Assembly: GCF_004799345.1 (NCBI RefSeq) | Contig: NZ_SSMC01000001.1 | Coordinates: forward strand, 1,488,001 to 1,552,000 | Length of the DNA stretch: 64,000 bases | Reading direction: 5' to 3' | Source of the DNA: Robertkochia marina | Lineage (GTDB): Bacteria > Bacteroidota > Bacteroidia > Flavobacteriales > Flavobacteriaceae | In this document: in pieces, positions 48,250 to 57,581 of the stretch | Layout: the number at the start of each line of letters is the position of its first letter | How positions within the stretch are numbered: the stretch's first letter is position 1 | Made by a program: the position numbers and the translations under genes | The notes under the pieces: generated by a model | What the model was told of the DNA's origin: nothing | What the model saw: the letters and a program-made list of their open reading frames with translations, nothing else | Databases searched by the model: none

Positions 48250-49743
48250 GGCTTGTTTGCCCTGAGATCTTTTAAGAATAAAAGGATCAAAACGGGAATT
48301 AATAATGCAAAAAGGTAGGGAGGTAATAATAAGCAGTAGCTGTAAAATATTGATGATATCTACTTCAGGCTTTATCTCGCTTAAAACCAATAAGGCAACT
48401 CCGCCAATAGCTAAAAGCACTGCCCAGATAAGGCGGTGCTTTTTTTGTGGGTGAAGTTTTCCATTATCGGTGAACATACTGAGTACATAGATGGCAGAAT
48501 CGGCTGAAGTGATCAAAAATCCAAGCAGCAGTAGGATGATCAGAATGTTGACCGTACCCGACCATGGGAAGTAAGAGAAGAATTCAAACAGGGAAGCAAA
48601 CTCATCTGAGAATTGTCCTGAGTATCCCCCTTGCCCTGATATAAGATTGAACGCAGTATCACCAAAACCTGAAAACCAAATAAAGCTGGCTAGGGAAGGA
48701 ATGATTAATACCCCTAAAATGAATTCACGAATGCTGCGTCCCCGTGATATTCTGGCGATGAATATCCCCGTAAAAGGAGCCCAGGCAATCCAAAATGCCC
48801 AATAGTAATAAGTCCATTCTTTCAGAAAGGCTTCTCCTGGATCGAAATTGCCCCAGGCAAGACTCATTGGAATAAAATCTATGATGTAGGAATATAATGC
48901 CGCCATAAAGTTCTGAAGAATACTCAGCATGTTCCCCTGCAGTAATACATATATAAAAAGCAGGGTGGTAAGAGCAATGTTAATGTTAGACACCATTTTT
49001 ATACCCTTGTTTAAGCCCTGCCATGCAGAAATAAAAGCCAGAACACAGATCAATACCAGTGCTCCTATATTCAGATCGAGGGCATAAAAAGCTTCCGGAA
49101 TAAGATAATTGAAACCTCCTGTTATTTGGGTTGTACCAAGGCAAATGGCCCCTGTAACTCCGGTTACCGTAGTAAGGATCACTAGGATATCCAGACCCTT
49201 TAATAATGGAGTTGAAATGTTTTGCTTTTGAAGAATGTTGCTCAGTAAGGGCTTTTTATTTCGACTCATCACTGCAAACCCTATGATCAGGGCGAACAAC
49301 GCATAGAATGCCCAGGCGGTAAAGCCCCATTGGTAAAATGTATATTCGAGGGCCATGACCCTGGCAGAGGTCTCTGTGTCGAGCGGTGGATTTACGAGCA
49401 TAAATACAGGCTCTTGTACCGCTCTGAGCAAAATTCCGGCACCCATACCTGCACTATACAGCATTGCTAACCAGGATAACCTTGAAAATTCCGGCTTTTC
49501 ACCTTCTTTGCCCAAGATGATCCTGCCGTAAGGTAACAGGGTTAACAACAATAGAATGATCACACATACCAGGCCTAAATAGAGGTAGTACCTGCCAAAC
49601 CATGACCGGATGAAGAGGGAGAAACGGACGAGCAAATCGTAGAATGCTTCGGTAAAGAATAAGATGGATAGGGAGAAGATCACAAAAATTCCGATACAAA
49701 TAAGGAGTACAGCATTCTCTTGTAAGAATTTTAGTGATTTCAT
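48235..49743 (-). CDS. BCCT-family transporter (betaine/choline/carnitine type)
   Basis: The 502-residue inner-membrane protein has about twelve transmembrane helices. The sodium or proton-coupling loop GMGAG (99-103) is present, and the signature helix 8 region YYYWAFWIAWAPFTGIFIAR carries the aromatic ligand box, followed by SRGRSIREF. The usual FWGVAEP after GMGxG reads ILLRAVQEP, a divergence shared with a Bacteroidota-type subgroup, so betaine specificity is uncertain. It probably imports an osmolyte such as glycine betaine. Short N and C tails suggest no osmosensory domain. It converges on the M14 gene. Confidence 0.9.
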   Translation of the reverse strand: MKSLKFLQENAVLLICIGIFVIFSLSILFFTEAFYDLLVRFSLFIRSWFGRYYLYLGLVCVIILLLLTLLPYGRIILGKEGEKPEFSRLSWLAMLYSAGMGAGILLRAVQEPVFMLVNPPLDTETSARVMALEYTFYQWGFTAWAFYALFALIIGFAVMSRNKKPLLSNILQKQNISTPLLKGLDILVILTTVTGVTGAICLGTTQITGGFNYLIPEAFYALDLNIGALVLICVLAFISAWQGLNKGIKMVSNINIALTTLLFIYVLLQGNMLSILQNFMAALYSYIIDFIPMSLAWGNFDPGEAFLKEWTYYYWAFWIAWAPFTGIFIARISRGRSIREFILGVLIIPSLASFIWFSGFGDTAFNLISGQGGYSGQFSDEFASLFEFFSYFPWSGTVNILIILLLLGFLITSADSAIYVLSMFTDNGKLHPQKKHRLIWAVLLAIGGVALLVLSEIKPEVDIINILQLLLIITSLPFCIINSRFDPFILKRSQGKQALANY

Positions 49744-49885
49744 GGTGGAAATTATGGCATGATAAATGGTTAAAAACCTCTTTTCGAAGACGTTATTAAT
49801 CAGGCAATTTTACGTTTAATCTGTTTTAAATGAAAACAAAGTGTATAAAGGGTTATTTTAGAGGTAGTTACCAACCTGCTGCTTC

Positions 49886-51337
49886 ATGTTGTTCAATTCT
49901 TTCGAATTTCTTTTTTTCTTCCCTATAGTGGGGGTATTGTTCTATGTGATACCACATCGGTACAGGTGGTTATGGTTGCTGCTTTCAAGTTACTTCTTTT
50001 ATTTATACCTCGAGCCTTCCCTGATCTTTTTGCTCATGGCTTCAACCTGTCTGGATTACTTTTGCGGATTGCAAATGCATAACAGAACAGCTCCCCGGGT
50101 AAGGCGACGATTTCTGTGGTTGAGTATTATCGGGAATCTCGGGATGCTTTTTTTCTTTAAGTACTTTATTTTCTTTACCAACAGTTCGCAGGCCATTCTC
50201 GAGTTTTTCGGTATAGAATGGTTTGGTGGTGGCAGAGAAGAGAACTATGTTTTTAACAAGATACTACTCCCGGTGGGTATTAGTTTTTACACCTTTCAAA
50301 CCCTCAGTTACTCTATTGATGTTTACCGACGAAAGGTAGAGCCGGTAAAACATTTTGGACGTTATGCGCTATACGTGGCATTTTTTCCTCAATTGGTTGC
50401 CGGTCCTATTGAAAGGGCTGACAGGCTTTTGCCTCAGTTTGAAAAGCATATCAAGGTCGATCTTGATCGAATCAAATGGGGGTTGGTGCTGATGGCATGG
50501 GGCTTCTTTTTGAAACTGGTGGTTGCCGACAGACTGGGAGTCTATGTAGATACCGTTTTTCTTGATCCTTCGGCCCATAGAGGGTTGCCGCTGTTTTTAG
50601 GAAGTCTCTTCTTTGCTTTTCAGATCTATTTTGACTTTTCGGCCTATTGTACAATTGCTATCGGAGCAGCAAAAGTATTGGGCTATGATCTGATGCAGAA
50701 TTTTAACAGGCCACTCTATTTTAGCAGTGTTCGCGATTTTTGGCGACGTTGGCATATTTCCCTGATGTTGTGGTTGAGAGACTACCTCTACGTACCCTTA
50801 TTGGAAAAGTTCGGATTGAGCAGGATCTTCACCGTACTCATTGTATTCTTTTGTAATGGCTTATGGCATGGGGCCAACTGGACCTTTGTGATCTGGGGTT
50901 TGATCTGCGGTATTTTAATGATCATTGAGGTAGGCACCCAACCATTTCGGCATAAGTTGCTAAAATCGATGGGCATTCCGCTCACCAATCCATTGCTGAG
51001 GTTTTTTACCTGGCTGGTTATCTTTTTAAGCATCACCACCAGTTTGATCTTTTTCAGGTCTCCCAATGTGTTACATGCCTTGCTTTACATAAAGAATATG
51101 CTGAGTTTGAATTCGACCTTTATAAATGTTACCTACGATAAGACAGAACTGTGGCTTAGTATTGCCTTGATCATTCTTGTTCAGGTTATTCATTATTATA
51201 AAGGGAATGACAGGATCCCGGAGTTGATCCTGCAAAGAAAAAGAAGCTATCGCTGGGGGTTTTACTTTGCCTTTATTCTGGTGGTGGTACTGTTTAGTGT
51301 GAACCGTCAAAACAACTTTATTTATTTTCAATTTTGA
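49886..51337 (+). CDS. MBOAT-family O-acyltransferase (AlgI/PatA type)
   Basis: The 483-residue polytopic membrane protein has the MBOAT core: PVGISFYTFQTLSYSIDVYR (129-148), FFPQLVAGPIERADRLLPQF, QIYFDFSAYCTIAIGAAKVLGY, RDFWRRWHISL (His290) and NGLWHGANWTFVIWG (catalytic His328). Such proteins pass acetyl groups across the membrane for O-acetylation of exopolysaccharide or other surface glycans. The stop overlaps the start of an SGNH-like partner by four bases, the arrangement of alginate and peptidoglycan acetylation pairs. It converges on the GT2-GH26 fusion gene, whose polymer is a candidate acceptor. Confidence 0.93.
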   Translation: MLFNSFEFLFFFPIVGVLFYVIPHRYRWLWLLLSSYFFYLYLEPSLIFLLMASTCLDYFCGLQMHNRTAPRVRRRFLWLSIIGNLGMLFFFKYFIFFTNSSQAILEFFGIEWFGGGREENYVFNKILLPVGISFYTFQTLSYSIDVYRRKVEPVKHFGRYALYVAFFPQLVAGPIERADRLLPQFEKHIKVDLDRIKWGLVLMAWGFFLKLVVADRLGVYVDTVFLDPSAHRGLPLFLGSLFFAFQIYFDFSAYCTIAIGAAKVLGYDLMQNFNRPLYFSSVRDFWRRWHISLMLWLRDYLYVPLLEKFGLSRIFTVLIVFFCNGLWHGANWTFVIWGLICGILMIIEVGTQPFRHKLLKSMGIPLTNPLLRFFTWLVIFLSITTSLIFFRSPNVLHALLYIKNMLSLNSTFINVTYDKTELWLSIALIILVQVIHYYKGNDRIPELILQRKRSYRWGFYFAFILVVVLFSVNRQNNFIYFQF

Positions 51338-52332
51338 AAAGGTCTTGGTACATATTTCTGGCAAAGGTTTTGGTATTGGCAATGCTCCTTACCGCTACCT
51401 ACCTGTTCTTTGCCAGGCAATTGACACAAACCTTTGTGAGTGATGATTATGCTAAATTCACCCATCAAAGCGCAAGTCTGATCCTGGGGCTCTCTCGTGC
51501 GCACTATGCCTTTGACCCTGAAACAATAACAAAGCAATTGGAGGAGGTCGATTACCAGGGGCCTTTTTTAAATTTTGCATTCGAGAAATCCCAATCGCCC
51601 TACGGGGAGGTTTATCTCAATGCCATCTTAAAAAAGATTCCTGAGTCAACTGCTAAGGGTATCTATATCATGGGGGTTTCTCCGGGGAGCTTTTCAGCTT
51701 CCAATCGGTTGCGTACCCCTGAGGATATTCTCGAATTTGATTCGGGTACCATGTTGGGTAAGATGAATAATATGAATACCCATCCAAACCTTGAGTTTGT
51801 CAGAAAGTGTTTTGGACGGTCATTATATAAGGGGATCTGGCCTCACGATCATAGGATAAGTACGGTTTTTCATGACAATGGCTGGGAAGAATTCCGTTTA
51901 TATGCCCCGGGATATCGTATTACTCAGGAAAGCATCGATCACTGGCAACGGGAAACGGTATCGGGCTATAGTAAGTTAGCCGATGTTATTCCGGAACATG
52001 TATCTGATTATCGTATAGAATGGTTTGGAAAGACCATGGACAGTCTTCAAAAAAGAGGGTTGGTTTATTTGGTCAGGGTACCCATGCATGAAGGTGTACT
52101 GGCTTTGGAAGACCGTGTGTGGAGTGATTTTGATAAAACGATCGACTCCATTGCTCGTGAAAAAGGGGTTCCTTATTTGAACTATCGTGATCGGGCTTAT
52201 GATTTTGAGACCTATGATGGGTCGCACCTGCATTCGGAAAGTGCAAAAGCTTTTAGTAAAGATGTCGGGACGGTTATCAAGAACCATATAGTGCAACGAG
52301 AGCTGGTTCAGTATTCTCAAGAGGAATATTAA
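51334..52332 (+). CDS. SGNH-like membrane-anchored partner of the MBOAT protein
   Basis: The 332-residue protein has an N-terminal membrane anchor (about 5-27), then a periplasmic domain with GLSRAHYAF (Ser54, equivalent to the GDSL serine) and YDGSHLHSESA (Asp295, His298, the DxxH pair). These make a complete SGNH hydrolase/acetyltransferase triad, as in AlgX, DltD and PatB. It probably transfers the acyl group to the glycan. The start is TTG at 51334, overlapping the MBOAT stop (TTGA); no ATG is available before residue 17. Its last 56 bases overlap the 3' end of the convergent GT2 fusion gene. Confidence 0.8.
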   Translation: MKRSWYIFLAKVLVLAMLLTATYLFFARQLTQTFVSDDYAKFTHQSASLILGLSRAHYAFDPETITKQLEEVDYQGPFLNFAFEKSQSPYGEVYLNAILKKIPESTAKGIYIMGVSPGSFSASNRLRTPEDILEFDSGTMLGKMNNMNTHPNLEFVRKCFGRSLYKGIWPHDHRISTVFHDNGWEEFRLYAPGYRITQESIDHWQRETVSGYSKLADVIPEHVSDYRIEWFGKTMDSLQKRGLVYLVRVPMHEGVLALEDRVWSDFDKTIDSIAREKGVPYLNYRDRAYDFETYDGSHLHSESAKAFSKDVGTVIKNHIVQRELVQYSQEEY

Positions 52333-55300
52333 GAGAAGACTGAGCCGTATGCACAACTCCTTCAGAAATAAATTTAAGAACAAGGACATAATTTTCGTAA
52401 GACTCAGGAATCTGAATAGATTTATCGATTCCTGTACCTAAGCTTTTAAATGCTAAAGGCGTTCCAAACCTGTCACATTTTACGAGATACCATTCGAGCT
52501 GGTTCCTCTCATTTGGTATGGCATACTTCCACTGCTCTGTTTCTTGATTTCTTAGTAGTGCGTAATATTGATATTCTTTATCTGGAGTTAATCGCATGGC
52601 TGGCCTTAGGATACTTACTCTTTGTGACTTTTTAGCATTTATCAGAGATCCCTGCATGATCTCCTTGGCCATGAAATAATTATTTTTCTTTCTGCCTTTA
52701 TGGTCAATGATACCATCAAAACTAACAAGGTTGCTTTCATGCTGATCCTGCCAGTTTCTGAAAAGAAACCTTGAAGGTATTTGATTGAACCTGGTGAGTT
52801 CAGATGGTTTAATATCACCTATCATATAGGGTATTCCCTTTAATTGAGCCAGCTTGAAGAATTCTTCATCAAAGGTGTTTGATTTGACAGAAATAGATAA
52901 CATATCAAGCTGAGCTAGTTGGTTTATTAACAGTTCCGCATTTTTATAAGCATATGAGTTAAGTTCCAGGTCAATGATCACAGGTCTCTCAGCATCCAGT
53001 GCTTTAATGTTGCCTATTAATTTTTGAAGCCATTTCAAGTGCTCGGTTATTTTTATTGCAGCCTGGTCAGGTTTATTGTATTGATAGATTTTAGAAATGA
53101 TATCGTTACCAAGGTTCCAGGCAATAATTTCTTTTTTATCTTTTAATCGGGCAACCGCCTGAAGTATATCGTCTTCTATATTTTCGACTTTTGCCGTATT
53201 ACTATTTAATGATTCCGGCAGCCAAAGTCCGTAGATGATATGCATTGCCTTGGCATCTGCAGCCTTGAGCATATTTCTGTCATAAACCGAACTACCAAAA
53301 TATTTAACGGTATTTAAGCCCAGCATTTTCATATGTTCAAAGTCCTTCAGAACAGTTTGGATATCCATAACCTGATAATTCTTATACCAGTTTTGGCCCT
53401 TTTTATAACTAATTCCCCGAATAGTGTCGGGTAGTTTATTTCGTTCGGAAAAAAGACGGTCTGTTTTAATAGGGGTAGGAGTAATTTCTTTTTTGTTTGC
53501 TTCTGTATATTCCTTTTCCAGCTCCCATAATTTATAACGAATGTTATTGGTTTCGGTCAGGGTCCAATCAAGGGTTGACAGTGAGGTGTTGTCTATTGGA
53601 ATATTTTTATCGATATCACTGTTAAAGAACACCATTCCAGTGATCTCAGTATGGTTGAAATAAATACTGTCAAGGGCTTCGTTTATCCAGTTAATTTGGC
53701 CATTTTCAAGATTCAGGCTTCCAAATTCAGAAAGTATAACTGGTTTGCGAATTCCTGCTGCATGCAAGCTGTCTTTAATTGGTAGATAAAGCTGGTCAAA
53801 ACTGTAAGGAATACCTGTCTCATTAATCTTACCATAGTGCAGTGCGGTTACTCCAATCAGATCGACATAAGTATCTCCGGGATAATATTCTGAAATGGAG
53901 TTTGGTTTCCATGGACTCCAAATCCATTTAACGTTGTTTACCCCTTGTTTTTTGAAGAAAGTATGCACATAACTCCATGCCGTTTTAAATTGATCAGGGG
54001 TATTGCCGCCTGATCTTGACCATGGATACTGTGGATTATCAAATTCATGGGCAAATCTTAGGTATACCCGGCCGTTGTATGCTTTAATCTGAGAAGCTAC
54101 TTCAGAAAGATAATTATCAAAATATCCGTTGGTTATATATTTAAATATTTCACGTTCCTCCTGGAGATCATCATGGTCTTTAGAAAAGTCGAAGGTGCTT
54201 CCCCAGGGCTCCCAAGTGATAAAGGGAGTATGGGTTCTTGCCTGTTCTGAAGCTAATAGTGTACTTATATCATGGTTGGGTCTGGTGTCACCCCAGGGAA
54301 TGTAGTGAGCTACAAGGTCGAATTTAGTGCTTAAGGCAGATTCTGCTTGTTCAGTGCGCTCAGGATCACTAAGCCCGTTTACATTGTTTGGGGCATAGAT
54401 GCCCAATAGTTTGTTAGGTAAAACCGGTAATTCCGGATAGGATTGTACTCCCTCCCATTTCATATATTGATCGTAGAAAATCAAAGAGAATGATATGAGG
54501 AAACTGATGATGACTAAAGGGAGTGCTGCCTGGCGTATATTTCGGTAGAGACCGTGTCGGAAATCCCAGAATAGCTGTTTGATCCAAAATTTTCCTTGGT
54601 AATATCCCTTTTTAAATGTATTTCCAATGCTTTCTATCTCCACATACTTATGGGAGGCAAGGTAGAAACTGAAAAGCATAAAACCTATATTCAGACCTGC
54701 GAAGCCAGACATGAAGATGGAAAATGGTGTAAAGTCTTTACTTAGTCCGTAAATAATAGCAAACAAGGATACCAACGCGATCACGGCATTAGGTATCATG
54801 AGTTTCCAGCTGGTTTTATCTTCACCGGTTTTAGGTGTGGGAAGATAAGGGACTTTCTTCCTGAGTACAGTATAAATAGCCCCAACACAAAATACCCACC
54901 ATGTGCTAATTAATAGCAACCCTCCAATCATATGAAACCCTCTTTCGGATTCTTCCATAACCCATCGTTGTACGAAGCTTCGTATTACCAGTAAACTGGT
55001 TATGAGCGGTATGGTAATTAGGCCGAAGAACAGGATGTTGCCCTTCCATGGTGATGTTGCCGTTATAAGAGATATTATTGGAATCAGGAAGTTGAAAAAG
55101 TAAATAAACCCTACGAGGTAGTGCAAGGGAATAGTGGCATAATGTAAGCGCTGACGGTTGCTAAGTGTTTTGAATATTTTGGGGTATACAGATACCAGTA
55201 ATTCAAGGGTGCCTCTTGACCATTTTAGCTGCTGTTTATAATAGGCGGTAAGTGAAGATGGGACCAGGCCCCTGGCGAGAACTTTTGGCACATAGATTGA

Positions 55301-56122
55301 TTTCCATCCTTTAGCATGTAAAAGCATTGAGGTGTGCATATCTTCGGCTAGGCCGGGGGCATGACCACCTATAGAATCAAGTGCTGCCCTTCTGAAAGTG
55401 CAATTGGCCCCAATAGCATTTACGGTGCCGTAACTATTCATGCACATCATCATGGGCCCGTAAAACTGGAAGGTTTGTTGTGCGGCTCCTTTGGCTACAT
55501 AAGATTCATCAAAGTTGTTGTAGGCTTGCACAATTTGTACATAGCCTATTTCCGGATCCTGAAAATAAGGTATAATGTCATCGAGAAAATCCGGTTGGGG
55601 TACATGGTCGGGGTCAAGTATCACACAAATTTCTCCGGTTGCAATGTTTCGCAAAGCGTTATTAATATTCCCTGCCTTTGCGTCTACGCGGTTATCACGA
55701 CTGATATGTTTAATACCATGCCTTCTGCAAAATTCTATAAGTCGCTCATCATTCGCTTCGTCACAGAGGATCGTAGTATGAGGGTATCTTACATTTTTAA
55801 TAGCCAGTAAGGTGTTCTCGATCATTTCGTAGGGTTCCCCCGGGAAATAGGTGGTGAGGAAGTCTACAGAGAGAGGAATCGTTTTCGGTTTGTCTTCAGG
55901 AATGGAAATACTCCAGTAGTGATACCATTCGTATACCAGCCTGGCAGATACATAGATTATAACGATGATCAATAACCCGTATAAAAATGAATTTCCGGTG
56001 AATTGAGGTGAAAAAAACCAGTAGAAAAAATTCAATAAACTGATCATACCCAAAACGATCATTAATCGAAGAGTATTGCGTTGCTTTAATGTCGGTTGTT
56101 TGACCAGCTTATTTTTGCGCAT
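52277..56122 (-). CDS. Membrane GT2 glycan synthase fused to GH26-like and degenerate TIM-barrel domains
   Basis: The 1281-residue fusion. Residues 20-70: two transmembrane helices. Residues 80-310: cellulose-synthase-like GT2 with LCDE (Asp121), DPDHVP (170-174), LAEDMHTS (Glu260-Asp261) and QQLKW (297-301). Residues 325-555: transmembrane channel; no PilZ domain seen. Residues 570-870: GH26-like domain, RFAHEFDNPQYPW (acid/base Glu693) and LSEFGSL (nucleophile Glu799). Residues 900-1160: glycosidase-like TIM barrel with AWNLGNDI (Asp1007 where Glu is expected) and YMIGDIK (Asp1103), probably inactive. Residues 1165-1281: beta domain. It would polymerise a beta-linked glycan while trimming or binding it outside. 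It overlaps the upstream glycosidase-like gene by 14 bases. Confidence 0.85.
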   Translation of the reverse strand: MRKNKLVKQPTLKQRNTLRLMIVLGMISLLNFFYWFFSPQFTGNSFLYGLLIIVIIYVSARLVYEWYHYWSISIPEDKPKTIPLSVDFLTTYFPGEPYEMIENTLLAIKNVRYPHTTILCDEANDERLIEFCRRHGIKHISRDNRVDAKAGNINNALRNIATGEICVILDPDHVPQPDFLDDIIPYFQDPEIGYVQIVQAYNNFDESYVAKGAAQQTFQFYGPMMMCMNSYGTVNAIGANCTFRRAALDSIGGHAPGLAEDMHTSMLLHAKGWKSIYVPKVLARGLVPSSLTAYYKQQLKWSRGTLELLVSVYPKIFKTLSNRQRLHYATIPLHYLVGFIYFFNFLIPIISLITATSPWKGNILFFGLITIPLITSLLVIRSFVQRWVMEESERGFHMIGGLLLISTWWVFCVGAIYTVLRKKVPYLPTPKTGEDKTSWKLMIPNAVIALVSLFAIIYGLSKDFTPFSIFMSGFAGLNIGFMLFSFYLASHKYVEIESIGNTFKKGYYQGKFWIKQLFWDFRHGLYRNIRQAALPLVIISFLISFSLIFYDQYMKWEGVQSYPELPVLPNKLLGIYAPNNVNGLSDPERTEQAESALSTKFDLVAHYIPWGDTRPNHDISTLLASEQARTHTPFITWEPWGSTFDFSKDHDDLQEEREIFKYITNGYFDNYLSEVASQIKAYNGRVYLRFAHEFDNPQYPWSRSGGNTPDQFKTAWSYVHTFFKKQGVNNVKWIWSPWKPNSISEYYPGDTYVDLIGVTALHYGKINETGIPYSFDQLYLPIKDSLHAAGIRKPVILSEFGSLNLENGQINWINEALDSIYFNHTEITGMVFFNSDIDKNIPIDNTSLSTLDWTLTETNNIRYKLWELEKEYTEANKKEITPTPIKTDRLFSERNKLPDTIRGISYKKGQNWYKNYQVMDIQTVLKDFEHMKMLGLNTVKYFGSSVYDRNMLKAADAKAMHIIYGLWLPESLNSNTAKVENIEDDILQAVARLKDKKEIIAWNLGNDIISKIYQYNKPDQAAIKITEHLKWLQKLIGNIKALDAERPVIIDLELNSYAYKNAELLINQLAQLDMLSISVKSNTFDEEFFKLAQLKGIPYMIGDIKPSELTRFNQIPSRFLFRNWQDQHESNLVSFDGIIDHKGRKKNNYFMAKEIMQGSLINAKKSQRVSILRPAMRLTPDKEYQYYALLRNQETEQWKYAIPNERNQLEWYLVKCDRFGTPLAFKSLGTGIDKSIQIPESYENYVLVLKFISEGVVHTAQSSLNIPLENTEPALVALYGS

Positions 56123-57446
56123 TCATCTGATTTATTACATAGAACGGAAAGTTTGTCCTTGCCACATTGCCCTTGTTATCCCTAATGACACAAAAGATCC
56201 TGTATGGACCTTCCTCTTCAGGAGTTTTGAACCGGATCATGTTGTCTTTATTTTCCAGTATTAAATGGTTGAGGGAAGAGGGTTTTATTTCTTTTCTTTT
56301 TAATCGTTTTTGATTATTCCACACTTCGGGAAGAATTTCCCATTGTATACTGATCGAATCACAATTGGAGGCGTTAAAAAAAACATCTGCTGTGTTTATT
56401 TGTCCTTGGGTAAGAATCATGCTCTCTTCGGCACCATATCTGTTTAACATCATGTAATACATTTCCGGCCCATCGTAATTTGATTCTTCCTGCTGTTTGA
56501 AAATGCTTTGCATGGCATATACTGAAGGAGTTATTTCTCCGCTTTCCTCAAATAAACTAAACCAGGTATGGGTGCGTTCATGTTTGGTGCCCCAATAAAA
56601 TATTAAGCTCCCCAGATTACGACCGTGCAGGGGGCGTATATGTTGGTCATAGACCGCAGCGAGGCGTTCGGCCTTTTTACTGCTGGTAGGTTCTATAGGT
56701 GCTCCCCATTTGGTCATGATTTCTGTCCATGGTCCTTCATCATTCCACTCGGTAATAAGATAAGGGCCATTCCACAAAAAATTAATTTGTCTGAAATCTT
56801 TTTCTATCTCTTTAATCCCTCCAAATGTATTGATGGCGATCAGATCGAGTTTGGTCGTATACCACAGTTTTAAAATCAGGTGTCTCCCTGATTGTGGAAT
56901 TGCTGTGGTTACCGGGTGATCGGGGTCGATCTCCTTTACCATTTCGATAAGGGATTTATAATAGGTGGTAAACCCGTCTCCATTGGAAGAAACTGGGAAA
57001 TTAATTTCATTACCTAATACCCACATTAACAGGGCGGGATGATCTTTGTATTTTGAAACAAAATCTTTTACGAGAGATTGATAGCGCGCTCTTTTAAAGG
57101 CGCTTTCATATGGATTGTATTCTTTGCGGTAAGCCGGTATTGGAATGTCAGCTATTACAGCGATACCGTATTTTTGTGCAGAGTCAAGTTTCTTATTGAA
57201 ATTGATCGTATCGTAAAAACGTATCGTATTGCCTCCCATCTCATGGAGTTTGTCAAGATAGGCCTCCTCTCCTGAGGCTCCTCTGATCTCGAAGGGTTCT
57301 CCATTTCTTATCAAACGGAAGCCATCCTTGGTTTGTGCTACATGTACCTTGGCAGATGCATTATAGGTGTGTTCCTTCCTGATAAATAGCAGGAAAGTCA
57401 GGCAGAGAAGTATGATGGCAACTATTACAGACAATACTACGCGCAT
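56109..57446 (-). CDS. Membrane-anchored glycosidase-like protein (GH2-type TIM barrel)
   Basis: The protein has about 445 residues from ATG 57446 (MRVVLSVIVAIILL); an ATG at 57509 is possible but lies inside an operator-like array. Signal-anchor first, then a TIM barrel: RNGEPFEIRGASGEEAYL, MGGNTIRFYD, MWVLGNEINFP (acid/base Glu168 of the long form) and YLITEWNDEGPW (nucleophile Glu254). Both catalytic Glu are present. A C-terminal beta domain of about 110 residues follows. The barrel resembles the last domain of the fusion encoded next, where both Glu are Asp. It probably cleaves or remodels the polymer made by the fusion protein at the outer face of the inner membrane. Confidence 0.78.
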   Translation of the reverse strand: MRVVLSVIVAIILLCLTFLLFIRKEHTYNASAKVHVAQTKDGFRLIRNGEPFEIRGASGEEAYLDKLHEMGGNTIRFYDTINFNKKLDSAQKYGIAVIADIPIPAYRKEYNPYESAFKRARYQSLVKDFVSKYKDHPALLMWVLGNEINFPVSSNGDGFTTYYKSLIEMVKEIDPDHPVTTAIPQSGRHLILKLWYTTKLDLIAINTFGGIKEIEKDFRQINFLWNGPYLITEWNDEGPWTEIMTKWGAPIEPTSSKKAERLAAVYDQHIRPLHGRNLGSLIFYWGTKHERTHTWFSLFEESGEITPSVYAMQSIFKQQEESNYDGPEMYYMMLNRYGAEESMILTQGQINTADVFFNASNCDSISIQWEILPEVWNNQKRLKRKEIKPSSLNHLILENKDNMIRFKTPEEEGPYRIFCVIRDNKGNVARTNFPFYVINQMNAQK

Positions 57447-57480
57447 CGCGTTTAACTTGTTGATAACTAGAATCCTAAAA

Positions 57481-57530
57481 GTATAGAAAATAAAATTCTT
57501 TCTATACATAAATTCTCTTTTGTATAGAAA
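57481..57530. promoter_or_regulatory. Three GTATAGAAA elements in alternating orientation
   Basis: GTATAGAAA lies at 57481-57489 and 57522-57530, and its exact reverse complement TTTCTATAC at 57499-57507, with spacers of 9 and 14 bases. All three nine-mers match perfectly, so two overlapping palindromic pairs are formed. Their position at the promoter end of the synthase operon suggests a transcription-factor operator. Confidence 0.6.
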
Positions 57531-57581
57531 TATTAGATGAATGACAGGCAGTCAGGCTCTGCTTCAAAAAATTAAAGTGAA

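Noticed and set aside
55361-55810. 149-codon open frame antisense to the GT2 domain
   Set aside because: It overlaps the catalytic motifs of the synthase on the other strand and has no recognisable protein features.
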